Notes: a model not told the origin generated them from the letters alone. A DNA stretch of 64,000 nucleotides from Labyrinthula sp. Ha (GCA_015227615.1 JAALGZ010000011.1:930001-994000), one strand, 5' to 3'. Numbered from the stretch's first letter, positions 12,655 to 24,900 are shown. Program-made: numbers and translations.

Positions 12655-15600
12655 TTAGACTACATTTTCAAAAATATCTGCAAAATAGTCTATGAAGAAA
12701 CTTGTTGCACGTGATCCAAAAGAACGATTCTGGCGCAGTGCTAGCATAGCTTCAGTAGTTCTAGAGAGTCTTCTGTCTGAATTTTCATCTGGTAGTTTCA
12801 ACAACTCATCATTCCCAGCTTTTGCAACATACAAAGGAGCCACAAAGAAACGAAAGAATAAAGAAATTGGTTCTGCCACAAAATAAGACAAAGCTATTCC
12901 AGCCAAGGAAGCAGTTATCCAAGAATAAAACTCATCATCCTCTATCTCTCTGATGAAACTAATATTTTGATAACTATAGTCTCCTTCTTTGGCTATATCT
13001 TGAAATCTTCCCAAAACAAAGTCAAGAGATAAGAAACCAAGGGATAAAACAATCATAGCGAGGACTATCCAATCCAGTAATATTGCATTTTCAGGCAATC
13101 GAGAGCTCCTACTTCTTGCCTTTGGGGATGCTGTATCAGCCACAATAGCTGCTAGACGCTTGAATGTACTTGCTCTTTGGATACTACCGTCCTCATTAAC
13201 AACATCCTGGCTATCTGCTAGCAAAATACGTTCCCATTCCATTGTGTAAAATGCGACCGGAATATCCTCAGGTATAACCTCAGAGTATGACTTGTCTACT
13301 TTTTCGCCATAAACTTCAACGGGAACTAGTTGCTTTGTGTGTTGAATACGACCACTATTCCAAACTTCACGGGCAATAACCGTAGCTTCATGAACCTGTT
13401 CACGTAAATCTTCAATGTGTTCCTCCGTTGCAATTTGAGGCTCTGGATTACGAAGAGCATCGTCAACTACTTCATCAAACGGACCTTCCTGAGTAGGGAT
13501 AGATCCAGGACGCACTCTTGTATTCAGGCCATTTGCAGAAAGAGTTCGATGACCACTCTCCAAACGAACTGAAGCCCATAACAGCTCACGATAACAATCA
13601 GCAAGTTGGATATCCGACGGAAGCAATTGCCCATCACCCTCTTCTAAACGTGTTAAAATTTTAGTGGAGTTAGCACATATATCATTAACTGAACCAATAA
13701 AATTTTCAGTAGTTCTAAACAATGCTTTAATGAAAATCTTAATTGGAATGGCAACACAGAGTGCACAAACCAAACCCGTGAGTAGAATTAGCCATATAGG
13801 TAGGTTATCGCCCTCCACAGTTAAGTTGAAAAATGCAGCTGAAAGTGCAAAGTTTGCTAGCACTACGGTAAGAAACACTGCTACTCTTTGAAACTTGCTA
13901 TAGTTGGGATCAAACTTTCCCATGCTTAGCAGAGAGTGTTCATATTTGAAAGACCTAAGAAAATTAATAAAGAATATTTTGACATATTTTTTTGAGGTCA
14001 CGCTCACTTCACTTGTAACCTGCATGTTCTCAACTGAGGCCAAAGAGGTTTGCTTTAGCTTTCTCTCATATGCCTCAAAAAAATTCTTTTTCTTATGCTT
14101 TTGTAATATTTTAATCAGTGATATTCGAGCCACAGCTGCCTTTTGAAGTTGCTTCGAATCATGCTTATCATCGTAGAATCCCCAACCAAGTAGAAAGAAG
14201 GATAATAAGATATACATTGAGCTACAGAATCTAGATCTTGTTACCCCAAGTTCACTTTTGCAAACAATAGGAGCACCAATCTCTGTAAAGTCATCCTTGA
14301 ACGCTTCCCAAGATGCATAAGAGGAGAGGTGAGAACAAATACACAATACTGTTCCAGGTGGAGTACTCTCATCAGTAATGGCTTCACAACCACTTGATAC
14401 CCAATCCTCTAGTTTATCCTCATAGGCTCCACACGCAGTTTCCTTCTGCAAGACTATCCCACATTCACTCTTTTCAGCACATTCTTCGGGTAGAAACACT
14501 TCTAAGGAACTAGCATGTTTATCCAGGACCAGTGAGATAACGCCATCTACACCTGTCACAGAAAACTTCTCTAATTTCGAGTCTCTATTGAGGATCTCCA
14601 CACTGAGGGTATTCGAAATATAATCTTTATCTCCGCTTATTGGACCGGTATAGGTAGGGACAGGATTACACGTGTCATTGAAGTTCGGTACTATGGCACG
14701 ATCACAACGAATGTCTAGGTTCCAATTAACAGCATATATGTTTACATCCTGTGGTTTAGTCCCAAATATAGCGTCTGCGTTTGAGCTTAATGCTTCGCCA
14801 AACAGAACACTGTTTGCAGAAGATGTAAAGTTTAAACCTGGAACTCTATTCTCTAGACCAATTTCTCTATCACGCTCTCTAACCGTAAGGAATTGAAAGT
14901 TTGCGGTATTTGCGGCATAGGCAGGAGCTCCGTTGGGCACCACGGCATTAGAAAGGTTAGACAGCATCTGAAATATATTTTCAGATCTTAGGGCTACACT
15001 GCATCCGGATGTTTCTTGTTTCAGTATCCTAGTTTCTTCGGGTTCAGGCGGAAGCTCGATCGGTACTACATTAATAAGATTAACAGAATTGGAAAGCACT
15101 TCAAAAATGTTCTCTCTGACGGAATTAGATAATAAGCTGGGAGAGAATGGGTCGGCAAAGTTATATGACTCTTTCTGGACCACCTCGATTAAAACCGCGG
15201 TCAGTCTTTCCAAATTCTGTAAGAGATTTTCGATGAACTCTTCAGATAACTCTTGAGGAATAACGGTGAGTGACTTGTACGCATCAGCGACCTGATTTAA
15301 GAAAAGTACATCTATTCTATTTTGCGCAATCATCATTTCAAGAATCTGGTTAGAATACGAAAAGCATAAGTTCCTTATTTCGGCTGCAGTGCGGTTGGGT
15401 TCGCCAGTGGCCTGGTTAAGGCAGCTTCCAATCACGCTGCAAGCAGATGGAATGTTCTCACTTTTCCCACCCAGTACTAAACTATCAAGAAAATCTTGAA
15501 CAACGTTTACATCTATTTCTTCGTTTAAGTCTCCATCTTCACCAACAAACTTATTGACAGTTGGGATTTTAAACTGAGCATGGAGTCCCATAGGTGCCGA

Positions 15601-18600
15601 AACCGCCCCAAGTGAGTCTCTGGCTATACCAAGAATAGCTAAGAATTGTCCAGCAGGTGGAACAGGCAAGAAGAAAGATATTGTACCCTGTTCAGAAAAT
15701 GGCACCAAGGGAGTAGTCTGTCCCTTGGAGAAAAGTAACCCAGGGTCTTGCAGAAACTCTTCTGTTTCTCTAGCGCTTAGAAAAGCATAATGGAACGAAT
15801 ATTCAAGCGGAGTAAATCCTTCAGGGTCAACCCACAAAAAAGTGCTTAAACTATGTATCTGCAGGATGGAAGAACTTGCTACTGGCATAACCTCAACAAT
15901 ACCTCCGGTAGGGGCAGCATTTGCTAGCACCTTCCTTTGACCCTTTGCTTGCGCCACAATACCATTAGGACAAGAGTTTGTAACATTGACTTCTAAAATG
16001 TACTCAACTTCAGGTTCTAATATAGATGATGGAACAAAGAACCCAGCACGGGTTGTTGTAATGAAACTGGTATCTAAAGCCTCTGTTACTAAAACTTCGT
16101 CAAACAGAAGAAATTCAGTAAGAATTCCCCACTGAAACTCAATAAGGTCCAAGTCTTGAAGGTTGTGCACTATAGCTTCAATATAATAGTCTCCTGGATT
16201 GATAACCTTTGGAAGAGGTGAAAGTTCAACCATGGGTAGTTCACAAGATTCTACAGAAATAGCTTCTACTTCAATAGACGCTAATTCAGATATCCGAGCT
16301 TCACCATCAAAAACCTCCAAGGAAAATATATACGTTTCATTTGGTTCCAAATTCGAAACTAAGGGTTCCAAGGGGTTTTCAGATATATTGAAAAACACGT
16401 TCAATTCATCGAAACAGTTCTCACAGTTCCAAGAAAACTCCATTTCATCAGAAAAACCAAGATCTCTTATGGATTCAAGAGAACTTAGATTCGCCATATA
16501 GCCCAGTTCATAATCACATAGCTCACCACCGATGTATAAAGGATCACAGGACCTAGCTGCCGACAACTGAACTTCACTTTCTGCTCTAACTGTAATTTTT
16601 TCAGCTTGTAGTTTAATAACAGCTGAAGGTTCAAAGGTGAGAGCTGAAAGCGATATATTAACTGGGAAGAGACCCGCAGAAGATTCCAAATCCTGGTTTA
16701 AACTAACTTCACAAATCACAACTGAAAACCCTGGAGGGAAGAATACGTCAAATTCTGATGAATTCCCTGATGACGTTTGAAGTAAACGCGAAGGCAAAGA
16801 CCTTGTTCCAAGAAAACGAGTATCGCCATCACTGGGAGGTGAGTCAAACTCGTATTCGGCATCTTCCTCAAACCAACAAGAGTACTCAAATAATTCCTGC
16901 GGGTTTGAAAAACCCGACTCGATTCCACATAGACTAGAGACAGGTTCCACATCTATTTTAACTTTAACAGCATCCAAGGTTTCTAAAACTATATTCTCAC
17001 CATTCCTAAAAGAGGCTCGAATTTCCGTTCCAAGGCTAATGTAGTCAAAAGCTTCTCTAAACACTCCTATTACCGACCCTTGATATAACTCTTTCACCTG
17101 CACCTCGACGACAAAAGAAAGCTCGCCAGTAGCTTCAACTATGGCCAACATCACAGGAGATAGTTGAAAGAGTTCTTGCACACTTGTTATAAGGGACCCT
17201 GAACGAGTTAGAACTATAGGTTCAGCATCAGACTCAACAACGGAAAAAGCATAATCAACCTCAACATATAAGGGAAGCTCACTGGTTTGCTCTAAGATAA
17301 GGCGTATTTCATTATGACACGGAAATAATAAATTTTCTGTTGTCAGTGTTAAATCAAAACCTACCTCCGTTATTATAATTGACACCAGTTCAATGGGCTC
17401 ATATACTATTCCAACTCCAAGTTCTCCTCTAATATGATTAGTTTCTGCTGGTAGAAAAATATAATTCGAAGATTCAAAAAGCATTACTGTCTCAAAATTA
17501 ATTACGAGAGTATCTTCATATTCCAACTCAGCTGTACAAATGTAGTCATCACGCATTAAATCTATAGGACCTTCACTAGGACAGAGAAACAAAGAAAATA
17601 GTTCTCTGCAATAAAAAATATCTGATAAACCAACCAGGCTTACGCTACTGTCAAAGACAAGAATCATCTCACCGTCACGGCTGGTGCTGGAAACTGGTTG
17701 CGGAGGGAACACGACAGATGTACTCTCGTCAAAAGAAATGAAATTCCCCTCAGGATCAAGGAACTTTTCAGCAGTAAGGAAAAACGTAGATTCGAAGTCT
17801 CCTCTCTCCCGAAGATCGAGGCTGACTGAATTGACATCCACAAAAACAAACTCCAACCCAAAACCCTCTTCTCGTCTAATTGTGCAGTCATCTTCACTTT
17901 CAAAGATATACCAGAAAATACCGGAGCAGCGAAAGGTTGAGCTTCCAACCATTCCAACTTCAACTGAAAACACAAGAACAAATGTAGACGCCGTGTGCAC
18001 ATACACTGAAACTAATGTTGCTTCTTGCAAGCTTCTACGTTGAAAACCGGTAAGACTAGTAGGGGAGGGGGAAGGAGAGAAAGTAGGTCTTATAGATGGT
18101 GAACTACTAGGTGATGAGGTTGGACAAACTGTAGAACTGAGAGAAGGTGAACTGCTAGGTGATGAGGTTGGAGAAATAGAAGAACTGAGAGATGGTGAAC
18201 TGGTAGGTGATGAGGTTGGAGAAACTGTAGGACTAAGAGATGGTGAACTGGTAGGTGATGAGGTTGGAGACTCTGTAGGACTAAGAGATGGTGAACTGGT
18301 AGGTGATGAGCTTGGAGAAACTGTAGGACTAAGAGATGGTGAACTGGTAGGTGATGAGGTTGGAGACTCTGTAGGACTGAGAGATGGTGAACTGGTAGGT
18401 GATGAGCTTGGAGAAACTGTAGGACTAAGAGATGGTGAACTGGTAGGTGATGAGCTTGGAGAAACTGTAGGACTAAGAGATGGTGAACTGGTAGGTGATG
18501 AGGTTGGAGACTCTGTAGGACTTAGAGATGGTGAACTGGTAGGTGATGAGCTTGGAGAAACTGTAGGACTAAGAGATGGTGAACTGGTAGGAGCGGTAAA

Positions 18601-18708
18601 CACAGACGAAGAAGGTAATTGAGTTGGTATAACTGTTGGGAACACTTCTTGGCCTGTAGCTTTTGGTTGTAAAGTCCAAAATAGGAGAAGCACACTGGCA
18701 GCTCGCAT
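12655..18708 (-). CDS. Polycystin-1/REJ-like receptor, copy A (2017 residues)
   Basis: A single open frame of 2017 codons. A signal peptide (about 1-20) is followed by eleven 16-residue Ser/Pro/Thr repeats (39-214) and a large Cys-poor extracellular region. A REJ-like segment lies at about 690-820 (the FSWNCENC core and YIFSLEVFDG are typical of the family). A GPS site lies at about 1415-1470, with conserved Trp/Cys residues and CSHLS. Membrane segments then fall near 1496-1513, 1608-1628, 1635-1662, 1880-1899 and 1928-1959, the last perhaps a pair. The segment FDPNYSKFQRVAVFL before the second helix and the PIKIF...LFR stretch after the third resemble polycystin-1. No PLAT domain or ion-pore region was recognised. 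Inferred role: a self-cleaved surface receptor or mechanosensor. Ligand unknown. The gene converges on oxidase A and has no introns. The 5' block and a cassette at residues about 905-1221 differ sharply from copies B and C. Confidence 0.85.
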   Translation of the reverse strand: MRAASVLLLFWTLQPKATGQEVFPTVIPTQLPSSSVFTAPTSSPSLSPTVSPSSSPTSSPSLSPTESPTSSPTSSPSLSPTVSPSSSPTSSPSLSPTVSPSSSPTSSPSLSPTESPTSSPTSSPSLSPTVSPSSSPTSSPSLSPTESPTSSPTSSPSLSPTVSPTSSPTSSPSLSSSISPTSSPSSSPSLSSTVCPTSSPSSSPSIRPTFSPSPSPTSLTGFQRRSLQEATLVSVYVHTASTFVLVFSVEVGMVGSSTFRCSGIFWYIFESEDDCTIRREEGFGLEFVFVDVNSVSLDLRERGDFESTFFLTAEKFLDPEGNFISFDESTSVVFPPQPVSSTSRDGEMILVFDSSVSLVGLSDIFYCRELFSLFLCPSEGPIDLMRDDYICTAELEYEDTLVINFETVMLFESSNYIFLPAETNHIRGELGVGIVYEPIELVSIIITEVGFDLTLTTENLLFPCHNEIRLILEQTSELPLYVEVDYAFSVVESDAEPIVLTRSGSLITSVQELFQLSPVMLAIVEATGELSFVVEVQVKELYQGSVIGVFREAFDYISLGTEIRASFRNGENIVLETLDAVKVKIDVEPVSSLCGIESGFSNPQELFEYSCWFEEDAEYEFDSPPSDGDTRFLGTRSLPSRLLQTSSGNSSEFDVFFPPGFSVVICEVSLNQDLESSAGLFPVNISLSALTFEPSAVIKLQAEKITVRAESEVQLSAARSCDPLYIGGELCDYELGYMANLSSLESIRDLGFSDEMEFSWNCENCFDELNVFFNISENPLEPLVSNLEPNETYIFSLEVFDGEARISELASIEVEAISVESCELPMVELSPLPKVINPGDYYIEAIVHNLQDLDLIEFQWGILTEFLLFDEVLVTEALDTSFITTTRAGFFVPSSILEPEVEYILEVNVTNSCPNGIVAQAKGQRKVLANAAPTGGIVEVMPVASSSILQIHSLSTFLWVDPEGFTPLEYSFHYAFLSARETEEFLQDPGLLFSKGQTTPLVPFSEQGTISFFLPVPPAGQFLAILGIARDSLGAVSAPMGLHAQFKIPTVNKFVGEDGDLNEEIDVNVVQDFLDSLVLGGKSENIPSACSVIGSCLNQATGEPNRTAAEIRNLCFSYSNQILEMMIAQNRIDVLFLNQVADAYKSLTVIPQELSEEFIENLLQNLERLTAVLIEVVQKESYNFADPFSPSLLSNSVRENIFEVLSNSVNLINVVPIELPPEPEETRILKQETSGCSVALRSENIFQMLSNLSNAVVPNGAPAYAANTANFQFLTVRERDREIGLENRVPGLNFTSSANSVLFGEALSSNADAIFGTKPQDVNIYAVNWNLDIRCDRAIVPNFNDTCNPVPTYTGPISGDKDYISNTLSVEILNRDSKLEKFSVTGVDGVISLVLDKHASSLEVFLPEECAEKSECGIVLQKETACGAYEDKLEDWVSSGCEAITDESTPPGTVLCICSHLSSYASWEAFKDDFTEIGAPIVCKSELGVTRSRFCSSMYILLSFFLLGWGFYDDKHDSKQLQKAAVARISLIKILQKHKKKNFFEAYERKLKQTSLASVENMQVTSEVSVTSKKYVKIFFINFLRSFKYEHSLLSMGKFDPNYSKFQRVAVFLTVVLANFALSAAFFNLTVEGDNLPIWLILLTGLVCALCVAIPIKIFIKALFRTTENFIGSVNDICANSTKILTRLEEGDGQLLPSDIQLADCYRELLWASVRLESGHRTLSANGLNTRVRPGSIPTQEGPFDEVVDDALRNPEPQIATEEHIEDLREQVHEATVIAREVWNSGRIQHTKQLVPVEVYGEKVDKSYSEVIPEDIPVAFYTMEWERILLADSQDVVNEDGSIQRASTFKRLAAIVADTASPKARSRSSRLPENAILLDWIVLAMIVLSLGFLSLDFVLGRFQDIAKEGDYSYQNISFIREIEDDEFYSWITASLAGIALSYFVAEPISLFFRFFVAPLYVAKAGNDELLKLPDENSDRRLSRTTEAMLALRQNRSFGSRATSFFIDYFADIFENVV
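18067..18594 (-). repeat. 48-bp coding minisatellite (11 units) in receptor A
   Basis: Eleven units of 48 bp encode 16-residue blocks of the form SPTSSPSLSPTVSPSS. The first eight are nearly identical and fall into two types, V-SPSS/SPTS and E-SPTS, in the order V E V V E V E V. The last three, toward the membrane, are more degenerate. The region would be heavily O-glycosylated if secreted. Copies B and C have only a short, degenerate version here, so the array expanded in A or contracted in the others. Confidence 0.95.
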
Positions 18709-18792
18709 AACTTTGCTCGTGGTGTTATTAATAAGAAGTTTTTGTTTAGTTTTGCTTAAGTATCAGCAACTTATATTTTATATGAATGCTGT

Positions 18793-18970
18793 CCATGCTG
18801 GATATGATGCTTCTCTGTCTGTATTGGGTGGTGGTTAGAATGGCAATCTCAGGAAGATTTTACGCACATTCTTTTCTTTTCATGTTAGATTTGTCTAAAC
18901 GGTTCATTAATCCAGTTAATACTTCCTGGGCATTTCCGGGATTTCTAAATTTTCTGAGAACAGAATTCGG
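18793..18970 (-). promoter_or_regulatory. Conserved upstream block of receptor A
   Basis: About 180 bases lying 85-262 bases before the receptor start are shared with units B (31,583-31,735) and C (59,151-59,332), although the sequence between this block and the ATG differs in A. The best-kept core, at about 18,848-18,945, includes TTTGTCTAAACGGTTCATTA. Conservation in the promoter position suggests regulatory sites or a 5' leader; shared descent alone could also explain it. Confidence 0.45.
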
Positions 18971-21900
18971 TTTTCGGGATATTACCGGGAAAACCTGGAC
19001 ATCATATTGTTAGCTATGGACAAAGTGTGACAACAATGATCGATGGACATTCAGGCCTCTTAAAGATGTTTGTAACTCTATGAAAAGAAAGAAACTTATC
19101 TCATTGGTGTGAATAAGCAGAAAAGACATTGCTTAGTTACTTGTTCGGCATAAATCGAGATTCATTTCCTGTGATTTGTGATCCTGAAGATCTCTCTCCA
19201 AGTATCTTCCGATGAGAAGCGCAAAGCATTGACTTAAACGAATCACAAATGTGAGCTTCAGATGTTGCTTAATGCCAAATTTGCGCGTTTTGGACTCTCA
19301 TAAAAAATATTTTTTTTTATTTGATAGAGATTTCTTAATATCCATGAACCATGACCCTATGTAACAAGCGAAGCATAGAACACAAAATATGAGAGAGCTC
19401 TAGTTTATATTCTTAGTGCTTAGAGACACACTAAACACTTTTAATTTTTTTATTCCATTAAAAGCTAAGTTAGGAAACCTGAAATATTAAAAGTTAGCAG
19501 CAAGCAGAGGAAACAGCATTCAAGCATCTTGTGGAGTACTTTGTAGTTTATGCCATATACCAGTTGCGATGACGTAGTTAATGCTGCGAAAAATTGCGAT
19601 CGCAAAGTGGTTAATAATTTTAGGGATTATATTTAGGGCTTACTATGTATGAAAGGTCAAATTAAGGAACTAAACTACTTTTTCATGGTCTTAATGAACC
19701 CAGCTTGGGCCCAGGGTTTAGTGGGAGTACTTATTCCTTATTTTATTTTATTGGAATATAGATAGAGATGCTTCTTGAACCTAGTTGCAATGGAAATAGA
19801 CATTGAAGTTTCTGTAATTTCAGAACTTGACTCAACTGAATGTTAACTCTTAGGGTTGTTCAACAAAACGGGAATAATCAACTCAATGTATTCTGCGGAG
19901 GTGTAGAGTGGGAACAAAAAAAATGCAAAATAGAGTCATCTAATGCATCCGAGTAAAGAGAAGAAGTAGACGCACTATTTAACTCTTTCGATTTAAAAAC
20001 CATGATCAAACGTCAATACCGTTCTAATTTTTTTGGAAAGCTTGCTGAAGTTTTAAAAAAATGTAAAACTTTAAATATATGTGTCTATACAGGATGTGTT
20101 CTGACATGAATAGGAAATAGAGGAGCATCGGTAAAAGAGTAAATAGAAAGGGTCCAGTTCTTAAAACAAAGAAGAAGATATTAGGATTTGTGCTTTGTAG
20201 TTCGCTCCACATGACCACAATCTAAGAACAATCATTCTGATTGGATAAAGTGTCTATAATATACACCATTTTAACAATTCATTGTTCAAAGACAGGATTA
20301 GGAAGTCTTTATAAATTTAAACCTGCTATAGCTGAACTTGACTTAACTTTAGGTATAAGCAGTAACGGAGAAAAAGAAACTGCGATTTTTCTAAATCTAT
20401 AGTCTAGTATCCGGAAATGCATCTATTCAGAATTATCAAAGAATGTAGTTCAGATAGATAGAGGCTGTAAAGCGAAAAGCTCTGTGTGAAAAAGATACAA
20501 AATCAAGAAAATTCTTGAACAAAGGGCTTTCAGAAAAGCAATATAGATGAATAACAGTTTAAGTTTATTGCAAAACTGTGCACTAGGATTCAAATCAATA
20601 TGATATATTTTGAATACAAAACTAAATTCCTTTAGCAATTCCAAGTGTAATTCAAATTGTGTTAAAACAAAAAAGAAAGAAGCAACGTGTTGGGTGAAGC
20701 AGAAAGAAATAATCTAAGGCAATCCCATAGCCTAAACTAATACCAAGAAAGATGTCAACGTCGTAGAAGTTTAGTTATTGAATACCAACTATACGAAACA
20801 AAGTTGCAACTAAATTAAAGAAGAATAACGAAAGATCGGGTGCCTGATAAGGGAAAACCCATCGCTTAAATATATAATAGCCAATGTAGCTATAGGCTGT
20901 AACAGTGAATAAACAGGTATTAAAACAGTGTTGTTGTGACCAGACTGTTTGCTTGATTCCCCTACCTAACATGGCACCTCTTCAATAATTTTGCAGGAAG
21001 AAACTAAGTTACTATCTAGAACAGTGTACATGTAAAGCATAGCTTCAAAGAGTGATAAGCTATCAAAAACTCTATAGCCATGGACAAATATTTTTCTGAT
21101 GACATATTACTTAAGTTATAAGTAATAGAACTAAGTTTGAAAAACACATATTCTTCATATAATATGCTACAATCAGCTAGCAAATAAGTGATAGATAGGT
21201 CTTAAGCTCTTTACTTTATCTGCAAATTAAGTAGCACTTAGATAATACATCCACCCAATGTGACATATTATTAGGATACGTAGCATACATACAGATACTC
21301 ATTGCTCGTTCAATCTTTTTTCTCCTTTTTACAATATATTTTATATGAATACTATGAATTTTCTCCATTGTAACTTATTCTCGATTCCCGTTGGCCCAAT
21401 TTTAGAATGTGTAAAATTAATAATCAAAATTAATAAAGTAGGAAACAGAATCAACAGTCGACATACAAAATTAGATAAATTTTGAAGATGGACTAAAAGA
21501 AGATAGAAATAATAAAAACATGTATTTCTGAAGAAAATTAACAGTTTTACATTTGAAACAGTTAGAACATAGGAAATATTGATACTAAGCTAAGATCCAC
21601 ATATTATTCACCAAGCAATACAAATCTTACAGCAAATCCTAAACAATTGCTCAAGTAGTAAAGAAGAGGACACCTGAACAAAAGCAAGATGCAGTATATT
21701 AGACTTCATGGCTTCATTCCCTGCTGATATGATTATTCCAGTGTTGAAACCGAGGCATAAGAAGATTTGCAAATGGATTTCTTAATTAGACGTTAGTTTT
21801 CTTGGGATGGGATTTATAAAAAACTTTTCACAGCTATGCTTTAAATTTGAGTCGTTGTTTTTTACCCCTTAAACTAGTTCGAGAGATAAGAGAAAATAAT

Positions 21901-24900
21901 CAGATGGATGGAGTTTTGATGCAAGGTTCTTGTTCCATAAGAGAAAGTTTAAGAATTCCAACGATGCTATTCAAATGAACAGTGCTCAGCTTAAAGAAAT
22001 ATTTTCCATAGGAAATTTCAATAATTTAGAGTATGGTATGTAACTGGTGCTGTTTTGGTTTAAGGTTCCTTAAAAACAAAAAATAGGAGATGCTGATATA
22101 GGATTAGCGCTCAAACACAAGAGAAAAGTACAGAAACTAGAAGGCTGCTTAGCTGAAGAAAATAATTGGCCTCTGTTTATAGAACGATTCTAGGTCATAA
22201 AAGAAGATTAGCTGCAAAATTGCCAAACAAATAAGTTACTTTCCGTCTTTAACTCCTCTACCCCATTGTTTTCTTCGACGACTCAACCAAAAATCCACTT
22301 TCCTCTATTTCTTCGTCGAACCTAACAAATTTTCATTTATATTACCCTTCACCCCGTTTTTCGACATTCATATTCGTTCACAAGCCTTTGTTCAACTTTC
22401 CCGTTTTACTCTATCTTCTCGAATACCATTCCACACATAGTGATAAGTTTCAGGTGCTGTTGTCGCAGGTTTTTTCGGACATGGAAAACATCAATTGGTT
22501 GAGCTTTAACCTTGAATTCAAGGCGCTCCTTAACATATTTTTCATGATACCACGTTTGTTCAACATTTGTTTAAATAAATCATTCGTCTGAAATAAACGA
22601 ATTGGAATTTGGGTGGCGCAAAAGTAGCCAATCATCTTATGGTAATTATTTCTAGCACAATAAATTCTTCGAGAATGAAGTTTTTCTCCATATCTCGCTA
22701 CTGAAACATAAGATAGTACTCTTATAACTCGAATACACCTAGGATATATGATATTTTTCTAGAGGTTGAATCGCTTAGAAACAATATTTTAATTGAAAAT
22801 GCTTTCTGATCCACTATCTTTTGATCAACCTAAACTGGATCTAAAATATCCAATACATCTCATCTTGAATAACTTTATCGTATCTAATCAACTTTATCAT
22901 GTTGATGATGCTAATTTGCATATACTTGTGCATACTGTGCTTATGGGAAGTTATGACTTCATCAAGAGTTCAACTTTTAATATGGATTTTAATCTTCTAT
23001 ATACTTTGATGGCTGAATAGAAAGTTTTCACCCTAGCAGTTGCGCTATTTAAAACTAATGTATTAATGAGCCATACATTATGTTTACTAATAACCATAAA
23101 ACAATATTGCAAACCAGAAAAGGTGCTGCCCCTTTTACCAAAAATATCGTTTCATATAATATATATTCTGATTTCTTCGTGCATTCACTTACAATGTTAC
23201 TTGTGTATAATCCATAGTAGAATATAATTAAGTCTTTCGAAAAATGTTGCGGAATTTAGGATTTTTCCTAAATAATTAATACAATTGTGAAGATCACGAG
23301 AGGGTGTTTTTCATAACTTTTAACTTGAGTAACAAAGCTAAAATATATTCAGAGCCCATAGATTTTTAAATAGGAATAAATATTAAGCCAGGAATCCTAG
23401 AGTCTTAATTATAGTTAAGTTATCTTCATCGTTCAATGGATCATCATCTATCATACATGAAAACTTAGCCCGCGATTATTCTTAGCGATGTTCTATGAGT
23501 TTCTGCATGTACACAATAACTTCTTAATTTTAATTTTTTTTCTTAGTTTTACATACCATGAGCTCAGAAACTGTTATTATTTTAAGTTGCTTACTGAACT
23601 CTTCTTCTATCTTAGATACTTTAACCTCTGGGTTTTTTGTTTTCTGCCTTACAATACTAGGAAATTAGTTGAAACTATTAGAGGTAATACGTTAGTTCTA
23701 CAAACATACAGTGTGAAGGATAAAAACAGGGGTGCAGTTGATATAAAATACAAACTCAAATCACCATCATCATTATCATCACTTATAAGTTAGAGGTTTT
23801 GTTCAGAACTTGATAATTAAAAAAAATATTTTTTCTTTACATATTAGATTTTACGATATGATATTTAACACATTACCTAGAAATGAAACGACGCAAAACT
23901 GTTATTCCAGTTTATATAATATAATGATCTTAGGGAAATGGGACATGTATGCCCAGAAAAACAGGGTTTAGTCGAACCCAGGCCAGATTTGTTGCGATCA
24001 TTTTTAATTTACCCGTCTGTTACTGGCCAGAGTCGGTACCCAGTGTTAGACCAGGAATTAGTAGCAGGTTTGTATTAAACTCCAGCTAGATTTTTGCGTT
24101 TCTACTCCACGTCCTTTTGTAGGAAAATTTACACCTAGAAGGGAACAGAGACATGGGTTAAAATTAACCGAAAGAAAAAAACTAACGACATATTTATGGG
24201 TCATTAAGAAGATCTCTGAGATAGTGGAAGAGTTTAAGAATTATCGAAGCTCAAAGTATTAAGATATGATCTTAGAGTAGTCCATATGAATTACTAATCG
24301 CATGATACCCTTTTCATTATCAAAGCACACCTAAAGTTACTGGGTGCAAGACTATTCTAGCTCAAAATCAAGAAAGAAAAATTAATCCAGCCAGGTATCT
24401 TATGATTTTTTTAATCATAACGGCTTATCCTGAAATTTGTTTAAAGCTAATACTAAAATTATATATTTATGTCTTATATATTGCAGCATAGAACTCAGCG
24501 ATACCACTATAAACTGTATGTGTAATTCGTAAAACTTACATTCAGGTTAAAAAAATAAATGTTTGAGAAATTTAAAATTTGAATCTTTCCCGATGTAGTT
24601 TAGAAGTGTCAATTTGTTGTTAAATTCTGTTTATTTAGGTATTGTACCTTGCACTATGTTTTTCTTCTTATTCTGTGCTTTAAAAAAATACAAACCTTCA
24701 CTGGCATTTTGTTAGAGTAATTGGGATGGTAGTCCATCATCATATATGCTATCTAAGGTCTCATCATATGAAACTTGATCCATAGAAAAATCTGTTTGTA
24801 AACATAATTTTGCATTTAAAATATGGCAGCACTTGTAAAATTGATTATACAATCTATATCTACATCTTGTAATAGTCATTCGTAGGAAAATTGTTTTATA

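Larger units (their letters stand above)
11326..18970. repeat. Duplicated unit A: oxidase plus receptor
   Basis: First of three copies of a segmental unit. Homology with unit C begins about 75 bases before the oxidase ATG, runs through both convergent genes, and stops about 260 bases beyond the receptor start codon. Unit B shares only the receptor part and the short intergenic sequence. Outside these limits the flanks are unrelated. Confidence 0.85.

Noticed and set aside
18067-18594. CRISPR-like array of regular repeats
   Set aside because: The units are contiguous coding repeats without unique spacers, inside a signal-peptide protein of a eukaryote.
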